From an uncultured Asticcacaulis sp. (GTDB taxonomy: Bacteria; Pseudomonadota; Alphaproteobacteria; Caulobacterales; Caulobacteraceae), in NCBI GenBank assembly GCA_946482045.1, contig CAMLPZ010000028.1, forward strand, positions 1 to 23,078: a DNA stretch of 23,078 nucleotides. Direction: 5' to 3'. The notes below the pieces were generated by a model. The model was not told the DNA's origin and searched no databases. It saw nothing but the letters and a program-made list of their open reading frames with translations. The first letter of the stretch is position 1. Every line of letters starts with the position of its first letter. Positions 7,296 to 14,896 of this stretch are shown one piece after another. Position numbers and translations under genes: made by a program.

Positions 7296-8504
7296 ATGAA
7301 GATCATCGACGCCAAAGTTATCGTTACATGTCCAGGGCGGAATTTCGTAACGCTCAAGATCATTACGGACGAAGGCGTCTATGGCCTCGGCGACGCGACC
7401 TTGAACGGCCGCGAACTGTCGGTCGTCTCCTATCTTCAGGACCACGTCGTCCCTTGCCTGATCGGCCGTGACCCGCACCAGATCGAAGATATCTGGCAGT
7501 ACCTCTATCGCGGCGCCTACTGGCGCCGGGGGCCGGTCACCATGACCTCGATCGCCGCCGTCGACATGGCGCTGTGGGATATAAAAGGCAAGGTCGCCAA
7601 CCTGCCCGTCTATCAGCTTCTGGGCGGCCGCTGCCGTACCGGCGTCATGGTCTACGGTCATGCCAATGGCACCACGATCGAGGACACGGTAGAGGTCGCG
7701 CAAAGCTACAAGGAAATGGGCTACAAGGCCATCCGCCTGCAATGCGGCGTGCCGGGGCTGGCCTCGACCTACGGCGTATCCAAGGACAAGATGTTCTACG
7801 AACCCGCTGACGCCGACCTGCCGACCGAGAACGTCTGGTCGACCGAAGCCTATATGCGCGTTGTTCCGGAACTGTTCAAAGCCGCGCGGGCGGCTCTGGG
7901 CGAGCAGGTCCACCTGCTGCACGATGTCCATCACCGCCTGACGCCGATCGAAGCCGGGCGTCTGGGCCGCGACCTCGAACCCTATCGTCCCTTCTGGATG
8001 GAGGATGCGGTCGTCGCCGAGAACCAGGACAATTTCCGCGTCATTCGTGAGCACACCACGACACCGCTGGCCGTGGGGGAAATCTTCTCATCGATCTGGG
8101 ACGCGAAGGACCTGATCCAGAACCAGCTGATCGACTATATCCGCGCCACCGTCGTCCACGCCGGCGGCATCAGCCACCTCAAGAAGCTGGCGGCGTTTGC
8201 CGACATCTATAATGTCCGCACCGGCTGCCACGGCGCCACCGACCTGTCGCCGGTCTGCATGGCCGCGGCCCTGCATTTCGACATTTCGATCCCCAACTTT
8301 GGCGTCCAGGAATATATGCGCCACACCGAAGAAACCGACGCTGTCTTCCCGCACGGCTACAGCTTCGACAACGGCTATCTGATGGTTCCGGAAGCGCCGG
8401 GCCTGGGTGTTGATATCGACGAAGACCTGGCGGCCAAGTACCCCTATCAGCGGGCCTATCTGCCGGTGAATCGCCTGCAGGACGGCACCCTGTTCAACTG
8501 GTAG
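7296..8504 (+). CDS. manD: D-mannonate dehydratase (enolase superfamily, ManD type)
   Basis: The 402-residue enzyme dehydrates D-mannonate to 2-keto-3-deoxy-D-gluconate in glucuronate catabolism. The characterised Novosphingobium/Caulobacter ManD enzymes are of the same size. The catalytic set appears at the same numbering as I recall for them: Arg147 (KAIR), Tyr159 (STYG), metal ligands Asp210, Glu236 and Glu262, and His212 (LLHDVHH, WMEDA, AVGEIF). The opening [24 protein letters not shown] and [13 protein letters not shown] and the ending DGTLFNW are also family blocks. These features separate true ManD from the inefficient RspA-like relatives. It stands alone on the plus strand, convergent with the xylan operon, and would process glucuronate freed from glucuronoxylan. 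Glucuronate isomerase and mannonate oxidoreductase are not in the window. Confidence 0.95.
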   Translation: MKIIDAKVIVTCPGRNFVTLKIITDEGVYGLGDATLNGRELSVVSYLQDHVVPCLIGRDPHQIEDIWQYLYRGAYWRRGPVTMTSIAAVDMALWDIKGKVANLPVYQLLGGRCRTGVMVYGHANGTTIEDTVEVAQSYKEMGYKAIRLQCGVPGLASTYGVSKDKMFYEPADADLPTENVWSTEAYMRVVPELFKAARAALGEQVHLLHDVHHRLTPIEAGRLGRDLEPYRPFWMEDAVVAENQDNFRVIREHTTTPLAVGEIFSSIWDAKDLIQNQLIDYIRATVVHAGGISHLKKLAAFADIYNVRTGCHGATDLSPVCMAAALHFDISIPNFGVQEYMRHTEETDAVFPHGYSFDNGYLMVPEAPGLGVDIDEDLAAKYPYQRAYLPVNRLQDGTLFNW

Positions 8505-8513
8505 GACGCAACG

Positions 8514-8537
8514 GCGCGCAGGATATATCCTGCGCGC
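8514..8537. terminator. Perfect 24-bp palindrome, probable bidirectional terminator or transcript-end hairpin
   Basis: The 24 bases equal their own reverse complement. In RNA they give a 10-bp GC-rich stem (GCGCGCAGGA with its complement) and a TATA loop. It begins 9 bases after the mannonate dehydratase stop and lies about 50 bp beyond the stop of the convergent GH43 gene. Neither side has a clear U-tract, so it may protect 3' ends or terminate both transcripts inefficiently. Confidence 0.6.
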
Positions 8538-8586
8538 ATGGCCTCGCGCTTGGTGGTCCCGACATTATAATACGTCCTGGGTGCCG

Positions 8587-10236
8587 TTACGTGTCGCCTT
8601 GATGCGCTGTTCTTTCAGCGAGCGCCTTATAGGCAAAATCTGACAGGCGGACACTGCCGTTGCCGGTGCAGTAGACGCCGAGCTTCAGGCTCAGGAAGCC
8701 GCCGAAGACATTGTGGTGCATGCCGCCGACCTCCATGCGTGTCGGATGGCGGGTCCAGGTCCGGCCGGCGTCCGGCGAATAATGCCAGGTGATGACGTTC
8801 TCGACATTGGTGACGCGCAGGCGGACTTTTCGGCCTTTGAGCGGCTGGCGGTTCCACCCCTGGTCCTCGGCATACTGCCAGGTCCGTGTTTGCTCACCGT
8901 CGAAGCCGACACCGACAAAAGCCTTGTGGTTATAGAAGAGCAGCAGGCCAGCCTCGGCTTTTCCGTCCAGTTCGAGCGTGACTTCGGCCTCGTACGACCG
9001 GTCGCCGACCGGACAGGTTAGTGGCGAGCTGTCGGCGGGAGACGTGCCTCGGGCCTCAAGGCGCATGCCCGGGGCTTCCCGCTTCACACGCGCCATCTCG
9101 TCGGACTTGGGATCATGAAAAGCCCACTGAATGCCGAAGCGGTCGTGGCTGAAGTCGTCCGACAGCGCGAAGCCCGATGCGCTGGCCTTGCCACCTTTCG
9201 GCTTCGGCAGGGGCTTCGACAGGTCGCCGCCCTTGGCGCGGAACCAGCCGTCCGCCGTCCACTCCATGGGCTCCAGCAGGGTTTGGCGACCGAGCGTCCG
9301 GAAGCCGTTTTCATAACCGTGATAAACCAGCCACCAGTCGGCCTCTTCTCCTTTTTGGGCGGGCCCTTCGACGATGGTGGCGTGGCCGCGCGACCACCAT
9401 GGCTCATCCGTGCTCAAGGTGCGGACCAGTGGGTTGTGCGGGCAGTGCTCCCACGGCCCGTGGATAGACTTCGATCGCGCGGCGATGACCATGTGGCCAG
9501 TGACAGGTCCCGCTGTGCCACCGACGGCGGTGACAAGGTAGAAGTAGTCATTGTGGCGCAGCAGCTTCGGCCCTTCGGGCGCAAAGTTCTCAACGATCCA
9601 GTCGTCCGGATAGATCCAAGGTTGGTAGGCCGGCTCGAGCGCGCCATCGGTCGCCAGTCCGTCATCCGTCAGGCGGATGCGGCGGATGCCGTTGACGAAC
9701 AGGTAGCGTTTGCCGTCCTCGCCGACAATGTGGCCGGGGTCGATGCAGTCGCTGATATTGAGATCGACAGGATCGCTCCATGGGCCTTTGATGTCGTCGG
9801 CCCAGATGGCGTAGATCGACCACGGCTTGCCCTCGACCGCGCCCGGTATGTAGATGAAATAGCGGCCATTATGCTTGCAAAGATCGACCGCCCAGATGTT
9901 GCCCAGCTGTTTATGCAGGGCGGGACCGACCGGCGCCCAGTTGACCAGGTCGGTCGAATGCCAGATGACAAGGCCCGGGTAGGTAAAGAACGACGAGAAC
10001 GTCATGTAGTAGTCGTCGCCGTCCTTCAGGATGGTCGGGTCTGGATGGTCGCCGGCGATGATCGGATTGAGATAGGTGCCGTCGCCGAGATCGGCCTTAC
10101 GCTGACCCTCGACGGTTTTGCCCCATGTCGTGGCCTTGGTCTTGGCGGTTTTGGGCTTGGCCGCTGTTGCGACCGCGGGCGCCAATAAGGCCCCGGCAGC
10201 GAGGGTATGAAACAGGTTCCGGCGCGACGGCGTCAT
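8587..10236 (-). CDS. GH43 family beta-xylosidase / alpha-L-arabinofuranosidase, Tat-exported
   Basis: This 549-residue glycosidase has a twin-arginine signal (SRRNLF, then a hydrophobic stretch to about residue 26). The five-bladed beta-propeller GH43 domain spans about 55-340. The three expected acidic residues are visible: the base Asp66 in GDHPDP, the pKa-modulating Asp166 in DCIDPG and the general acid Glu221 in FAPEGPK. From about 363 a C-terminal beta-sandwich follows (LSDDFS ... KLGVYCTGNG), the concanavalin-like domain common in GH43 beta-xylosidases. It acts on non-reducing ends of xylo- or arabinoxylo-oligosaccharides; xylosidase and arabinofuranosidase activity cannot be told apart from sequence. 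It is the last gene of the operon. Its ribosome-binding sequence (AAGGA) overlaps the preceding stop codon 9 bp upstream. Confidence 0.92.
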   Translation of the reverse strand: MTPSRRNLFHTLAAGALLAPAVATAAKPKTAKTKATTWGKTVEGQRKADLGDGTYLNPIIAGDHPDPTILKDGDDYYMTFSSFFTYPGLVIWHSTDLVNWAPVGPALHKQLGNIWAVDLCKHNGRYFIYIPGAVEGKPWSIYAIWADDIKGPWSDPVDLNISDCIDPGHIVGEDGKRYLFVNGIRRIRLTDDGLATDGALEPAYQPWIYPDDWIVENFAPEGPKLLRHNDYFYLVTAVGGTAGPVTGHMVIAARSKSIHGPWEHCPHNPLVRTLSTDEPWWSRGHATIVEGPAQKGEEADWWLVYHGYENGFRTLGRQTLLEPMEWTADGWFRAKGGDLSKPLPKPKGGKASASGFALSDDFSHDRFGIQWAFHDPKSDEMARVKREAPGMRLEARGTSPADSSPLTCPVGDRSYEAEVTLELDGKAEAGLLLFYNHKAFVGVGFDGEQTRTWQYAEDQGWNRQPLKGRKVRLRVTNVENVITWHYSPDAGRTWTRHPTRMEVGGMHHNVFGGFLSLKLGVYCTGNGSVRLSDFAYKALAERTAHQGDT

Positions 10237-10245
10237 GAACGATCC

Positions 10246-11709
10246 TTATGGGGTGATGGTGACAACCACCCGCTTGTAGCGGGTCAGGGCCGGCGTGCCC
10301 TTGTCGGTCACCTTGACGATAAAGTGGGTGGTCTCGGGTTGGGTGACTGTCGGGGCGACCGCGTGGACAGCATAGATGTTGTCCGCGCCGTCAATGGGAA
10401 TCGGTGTTTTCCAGCTTCCGGCTTCGGCGTAGTTCAACCACTGATAGCTTAGGCTGTCGCCGTCCGGATCACTGCTGCCGGCGGCGCTGAGCGCGAACCG
10501 CTGGCCGGATTTCACAGTAAACTGATCGGCATGGCCAAGGCGAACAACCGGCGCGTGGTTGGCCTCATTATAGGGCTTGGTCGTCCAGTCCATGCGCGCG
10601 GCGAAATCGTTCTGGAATTCCTTGCGCCAGCGCCAGACCGTCGTTTTGTAGCCTGTCGCGGTTTTATCGGACGCCTTGATGGCGCGGCCGAAAGGATTGG
10701 TGACGGCGGGCGTGAAGGCGTCGACCGCGTTGGTCCAGATCGGCCGGGGTTCCTGCTCAACCGGCATGCCGCCGTTGAAGCCCTTTGGGTCGGTGTCGGC
10801 CAGTTTCGGAACGTAGAGTTCGTAACGTCCAGCCCAGCCGCCCCAGTCAGGGTGCTCCGGCACGTTGAGGCCGTTCGGAATAAGGGCCAGATAGGACGGC
10901 GTGTCGCCTTCCATGCCATAGGCGACGTCCGGATACAGGGCGCCTAACGGTCCGTGGCCCTGCTGGATATGCTCGGCGAGCCAGGCGTTGCTAATCTCGC
11001 TATTGTCGAAGCCTGGCTCGGCCAGCATGATCCCGCTCCAGGTTGCATTGCCGTAGCCCCCGGGGCTGACGATATAGAACAGGTCCGGAAAGGTCCGCCG
11101 CATCCAGATGCCGGAATCATCCTGATCTGAGATGGTATAGACGCGCAGCTTGGCAATGAGACGTGCGGTTTCTTCCGGCGTGCGGGTTTGCTTGATCTTG
11201 TGGAGGGCCTGCGCCAGCGTATTGGCGCCGCCCCAGACGGATACCCACACCGGACGTGGATCGTCTTTTTCAATCAGCGCGATAATGCGCTCAGACCCCG
11301 GCGAATCCTTGCCGTCACCGACCGCTGTCATGCCATAGGCGGGCAGGCCTTGCGTCACCAGGGCCGATAGGCTTTTGGCGTCCGGATAGCCTTTTTCGTG
11401 CTTCAGCAGGTTGGGTTGCACCTTGCCGTAGGCAGCGATAATCGCCTGCATGGTTTCGGGCGCGACACGGGATTTCATGTGCACCGATGTCGTGGCAATG
11501 AGGGCTTCGATGTCGATCTGGTTGGCATAGAGCAGCAGCCGCACCATCGACTGGCTATCGTCCGGTTCGTTTTCGATATCGCTCAGGACGATAAGGCGGT
11601 GTTTGGCATCAGGTGTTACAGCGCTGGTTGCTGAGACGGCCGTTGTAGGCAGCAAGCTGGCGGTAGCCATGAGGACAGTCATGGCTACGCTGGAAAGGCA
11701 TGATTTCAT
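10246..11709 (-). CDS. DUF1593 nucleoside-hydrolase-like protein with C-terminal beta-sandwich, exported
   Basis: This 487-residue protein has a Sec signal peptide to about residue 27. The N-terminal domain (about 36-330) opens with RLIVLSDIENEPDDSQS, the DUF1593 version of the Asp-rich calcium-binding start of nucleoside hydrolases (Asp44, Asp50, Asp51), and includes VWVSVWGGANTLAQAL and ISDQDDSG. The C-terminal part (about 388-487) is PKD/Ig-like (GSSDPDGDSLSYQW ... VTDKG), resembling the C-terminal domain of Saccharophagus Sde_0182-type proteins. Such genes recur in plant-polysaccharide loci, but no reaction is established that I can name. A role in cleaving an N- or O-glycosidic bond of a xylan side group, or in carbohydrate binding, is conjecture. 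It lies between the GH39 and GH43 genes. Confidence 0.85.
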   Translation of the reverse strand: MKSCLSSVAMTVLMATASLLPTTAVSATSAVTPDAKHRLIVLSDIENEPDDSQSMVRLLLYANQIDIEALIATTSVHMKSRVAPETMQAIIAAYGKVQPNLLKHEKGYPDAKSLSALVTQGLPAYGMTAVGDGKDSPGSERIIALIEKDDPRPVWVSVWGGANTLAQALHKIKQTRTPEETARLIAKLRVYTISDQDDSGIWMRRTFPDLFYIVSPGGYGNATWSGIMLAEPGFDNSEISNAWLAEHIQQGHGPLGALYPDVAYGMEGDTPSYLALIPNGLNVPEHPDWGGWAGRYELYVPKLADTDPKGFNGGMPVEQEPRPIWTNAVDAFTPAVTNPFGRAIKASDKTATGYKTTVWRWRKEFQNDFAARMDWTTKPYNEANHAPVVRLGHADQFTVKSGQRFALSAAGSSDPDGDSLSYQWLNYAEAGSWKTPIPIDGADNIYAVHAVAPTVTQPETTHFIVKVTDKGTPALTRYKRVVVTITP

Positions 11710-11728
11710 GGCGTGGTTCCAGGGTGAC

Positions 11729-11754
11729 GGCCGGTGTCCAGGTGAACACCGGCC
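11729..11754 (-). repeat. Intercistronic hairpin between GH39 and DUF1593 genes
   Basis: A perfect 9-bp inverted repeat (GGCCGGTGT and its complement) with an 8-base loop occupies half of the 53-bp gap between the GH39 stop and the DUF1593 start. There is no U-tract, so full termination is unlikely. Such intercistronic stems commonly stabilise or process the upstream part of a polycistronic mRNA, which could set the GH39 to DUF1593/GH43 ratio. Confidence 0.6.
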
Positions 11755-11762
11755 TAGCCGTC

Positions 11763-13337
11763 TTATTCGGCTTTCAGAGTCACCAACACTACGTCATTGC
11801 TGCGCATCGGCAAACTCACGTCAGCCACGCCGGATTGTCCGACGCGGATCGCCTTGTCGGTTTCGGGCAGGTCGCGGGTCAGGCCCTGCAGCTTTTCGAG
11901 CTGCGCCGGCGTCAGATCCTTGGGCGAGCCCATCTCGATCCAGTGCGACTGGGCGTCGTTTGTCTTATAGCCGGTGCGGAAGGTCTTGAGGCGATAGGTG
12001 CCGGGCTTGAGGCCTGCCAGTTTCAGCTTGACCGGTGCGGACTTGGCATTGGGCACCAGCTTGGAGAAGAAGGTGCCGTTGCTGCGGCCCTTTTGGTCCG
12101 GCAGCTGGAAGTCCCAGACGACCGCCGAGATGCTATCGCCGTCGACGCCCGCCCAGACCTGCTTGTCGGCCGATGGAATCTCCTTGCCCTTGACAGCATT
12201 GAGATACTTGTACGCGAACCACGACGATTTGCGGATGCCGTCGCGTGTCATCAGACCGAAGCCACCGTGGAAAGCGCCGGACGGCGGGCCGGGCTCTTCG
12301 AACAGGTCGGAATAGACCCAGTAGCTCATGCCCTGGACGATGCCTTGGGTGTTCTTCAACTTGTCGAGGATGTAGGGCGCGGCGACGTAGGAATCGTGAC
12401 TGAGGTCGCGCGGATTGTAGCTTGTCGACCATTCGGTGAAGAAGAGCGGCAGGCCGGGCTTGTACGACGCCTCGATCTCCTTGCGTACCTTTTCGACGTC
12501 GGCGATAACCGCCTTCGGGTTCTTCGACAGTTGAAGGTCCATCTTGCCTTCTTCATCGAGATAGCCGTAGTCGACGCCGTAGGTGTGGGTTGTGGCGAAG
12601 TCGATCGGCGTATTGGTCGCCTTGGTGTAGGCCAGCAGCTCCGGCACCCAGGCCGCTCCCGCCGTTCCGGGGCCGCCGACGCGAAGCTGCGGGTCAACGG
12701 CCTTGAGCGTGCGGGCCGTCACGCCGTAGAGCGCGAAATACTGTTCCTGGTCGGCATACTGAAAGAAGCCTTCGAGGTTGGGTTCGTTCCACACTTCGAA
12801 ATACCAGGAACGCACCTCTTCGATGCCGTAGCGGGCGATCAGGTGGCGGGCGAAATTGTCGATCAGCTGCTTCCACAGGTCCAGCCGCGGATGCGAGGTA
12901 TTGCCCTTCCAGTAGAAGATGGTCTGGTCCGACGTCTTCATGGCGGCCGGCGTAAAGCCCAGCTCGATGAAAGGTTTGATGCCCGACTTCAGCATGTTGT
13001 CGTAAAGATAGTCGATCTTGGTCCAGTCGTAGACCAGCTTGTTGTCGACCATCTTCACCGTGCCCAGCTCATCATGGAAGATGTCGTGAAAACGGATATA
13101 GCGGAAGCCGAGTTCTTCGGCGGCGGTCTTCAGCTGGGCCTGGTTGGCGTCGCGGATGGTGACGCCGGGATAGTCGGCACCGACGGACAGGTCGAAGAAG
13201 CGGTCAACGGGCTTCGTCGCCTGGGTAACGTCGAGCGTAACGGAACGCGTGGATTGCGCCAGCGCGGCGGGGGCGGTGAGGGCGAGCGCACCGGCGACGA
13301 GCGCGGCCATTTCGCGGCGGGAGAGTTTGTAGGTCAT
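11763..13337 (-). CDS. GH39 family beta-xylosidase, exported
   Basis: This 524-residue retaining glycosidase releases xylose from xylo-oligosaccharides. The signal has a twin-arginine-like SRREMA start and a hydrophobic core ending ALAQ (about residue 28). The TIM-barrel domain spans about 40-390. The acid/base Glu185 is in the WNEPN motif (FEVWNEPNLEG) and the nucleophile Glu302 is in FFTEWSTSYN, both at the spacing usual for GH39. Other family blocks are RYIRFHDIFHDE, HTYGVDYG and GMSYWVYSDLFEE. A beta-sandwich domain forms the C-terminus. Length is typical of bacterial XynB-type GH39 (about 500-540). GH39 also contains alpha-L-iduronidases, but the xylan context favours xylosidase. An AGGA sequence lies about 7 bases before the ATG. 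Confidence 0.93.
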   Translation of the reverse strand: MTYKLSRREMAALVAGALALTAPAALAQSTRSVTLDVTQATKPVDRFFDLSVGADYPGVTIRDANQAQLKTAAEELGFRYIRFHDIFHDELGTVKMVDNKLVYDWTKIDYLYDNMLKSGIKPFIELGFTPAAMKTSDQTIFYWKGNTSHPRLDLWKQLIDNFARHLIARYGIEEVRSWYFEVWNEPNLEGFFQYADQEQYFALYGVTARTLKAVDPQLRVGGPGTAGAAWVPELLAYTKATNTPIDFATTHTYGVDYGYLDEEGKMDLQLSKNPKAVIADVEKVRKEIEASYKPGLPLFFTEWSTSYNPRDLSHDSYVAAPYILDKLKNTQGIVQGMSYWVYSDLFEEPGPPSGAFHGGFGLMTRDGIRKSSWFAYKYLNAVKGKEIPSADKQVWAGVDGDSISAVVWDFQLPDQKGRSNGTFFSKLVPNAKSAPVKLKLAGLKPGTYRLKTFRTGYKTNDAQSHWIEMGSPKDLTPAQLEKLQGLTRDLPETDKAIRVGQSGVADVSLPMRSNDVVLVTLKAE

Positions 13338-13381
13338 GGGCTGTCCTGTTTTCGGGTGTTATTGTTTTTCGGGGGTGTTGT

Positions 13382-14896
13382 TTACTCTTGGAGAAACAAA
13401 GAAAAATTCGGAAGCGTTTGCAAGCCTGGATCGTCGCCGTCGGTGGCGATAAAATGCATGCTGGCTTCGCTGCCGTCGAAGACGGGCCACTGATCACCAG
13501 GCACACCACTGCTGGCGAAGCGGACCCAGGTATCGGCGAGCTGTGCCGCCAATTGGTGGTCCTGAGCCGTCCATTCGCGTTTTTCGACATGAAGATTGTC
13601 GAAAATGTAGAGGATTTCGGCGCCGTGACCGACGCCACAGCCGTAATGGCAGGGGGTGGGTTGCGCCGGCATGTGGGTGAAAAGATAGAGATAGGGCTTG
13701 GCCTTACCGTGTTTAGCCTGGAGCTTGGCCCAATACCACATGCGCCAGCCCCACCAGTCATTGGTGAGCCGGTTGATCGAGGCCTTGGCCTCGGCATCCG
13801 TATTGCCGGGATAGGCTGCGAGAAGCTTTTCGGACGGCGCGTGTCCGAGGAGTCTTGTCACCAGCGCCTTGTAGTTGGCGGCAGTGAATTCACTGGTGAA
13901 CAGGAGCTCCGATGCCAGGTCCTTGCCTTCGTCGGCCGTCCAGCCGGCCATCAGAGGCACGTCGTTGTGACGCCCGTTGACATAGGTCGTGGTCAGGTCT
14001 TCGCGCAGCACATAGCCGTCGACGCTGGGCAAGGTGTAGTACGGCACCTTTTGCAGGGCCTCGACACTCAGGCCGCGCAGCTCGGCGAGGCTGGAGACGC
14101 CGGTCCCTTTGACGAATTTTTGCGCCCGCTCCTCGGCTGATTTTTGCGAGAAGTACGCGTTTTCGCTCGCGTCGATCGGCACGCCGAAATTGCCGCTTTG
14201 GGAAATGGCGCGGTGAAAGAGGCCTCCGGCCAGGGGCGACGCCATCAATTGCGCGACGGACTCCCCACCGGCGGAATTACCGAAGATGGTGACGCGTTTC
14301 GGATCGCCGCCGAAGGCTGCGATATTGTCGCGAACCCATCGAAGGGCGGCGATCTGGTCCTGGACCCCCTGATTGCCCGAAGCCTTGTGCGGCGACTCCG
14401 CTGAAAGCTCGGGGTGCGTGAAGAAGCCGAGGACGCCAAGGCGGTAATTGATCGTGACGATTACGGCGCCGTGCTTTGCCAGGTTGGCACCGTCGTAGGT
14501 CGGCTGAGCCGCGGTGCCGCCATAGTAGCCGCCGCCATGAATCCATACCATGACCGGCAGGTCTTTCGCGTTCTCCGGCGCCCAGACATTGAGATAGAGG
14601 CAGTCCTCGCTCTTGGCGTTGGGTGTCCAGGTGGCGGTTTGCGCGCAGGCCGGTGAATAGGTATCCGCCGCTTTCACATTCTTCCAGCCGACGACCGGTT
14701 GTGGTTCGCGCCATCGCAGGGCTCCGACGGGCGGCGCGGCGAAGGGAATTCCCAGCCACTTATGGATGTCGCCGTCGTCAACACCGGAGATCCGGCCGCC
14801 GGTGACTTGAACCGGCGGCAAGGGTTGTGCCGCCGAGACAGCCCCGCCGCAAAGCAGGGCCGCCAGGGCCAGCATACATGTCAAAGCCTTGTGCAT
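13382..14896 (-). CDS. Type-B carboxylesterase (alpha/beta hydrolase), exported, probable xylan side-chain esterase
   Basis: This 504-residue carboxylesterase-family protein has a Sec signal ending VSA (about residue 22). The oxyanion-hole segment is HGGGYYGG (120-127). The nucleophile elbow is GNSAGG with Ser208, where most relatives have GESAGG. The likely remaining triad members are Glu323 (TADEGKD) and His424 ([12 protein letters not shown]). [12 protein letters not shown] and [12 protein letters not shown] are standard family blocks. The family hydrolyses many esters. In this operon an acetyl, feruloyl or methyl-glucuronoyl ester of xylan is the likely target, but that is inference from neighbours. 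Its ATG follows the GH31 stop without a single base between (TAAATG), so translation is coupled. No obvious ribosome-binding site is needed there. Confidence 0.9.
   Translation of the reverse strand: MHKALTCMLALAALLCGGAVSAAQPLPPVQVTGGRISGVDDGDIHKWLGIPFAAPPVGALRWREPQPVVGWKNVKAADTYSPACAQTATWTPNAKSEDCLYLNVWAPENAKDLPVMVWIHGGGYYGGTAAQPTYDGANLAKHGAVIVTINYRLGVLGFFTHPELSAESPHKASGNQGVQDQIAALRWVRDNIAAFGGDPKRVTIFGNSAGGESVAQLMASPLAGGLFHRAISQSGNFGVPIDASENAYFSQKSAEERAQKFVKGTGVSSLAELRGLSVEALQKVPYYTLPSVDGYVLREDLTTTYVNGRHNDVPLMAGWTADEGKDLASELLFTSEFTAANYKALVTRLLGHAPSEKLLAAYPGNTDAEAKASINRLTNDWWGWRMWYWAKLQAKHGKAKPYLYLFTHMPAQPTPCHYGCGVGHGAEILYIFDNLHVEKREWTAQDHQLAAQLADTWVRFASSGVPGDQWPVFDGSEASMHFIATDGDDPGLQTLPNFSLFLQE

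Noticed and set aside
11700..13493. A 597-codon plus-strand frame opposite the GH39 gene, longer than that gene itself
   Set aside because: It is the antisense shadow of a GC-rich gene: no recognisable domain, no ribosome site, and it runs across the GH39 and esterase gene ends. The minus-strand frames have catalytic motifs and signal peptides.
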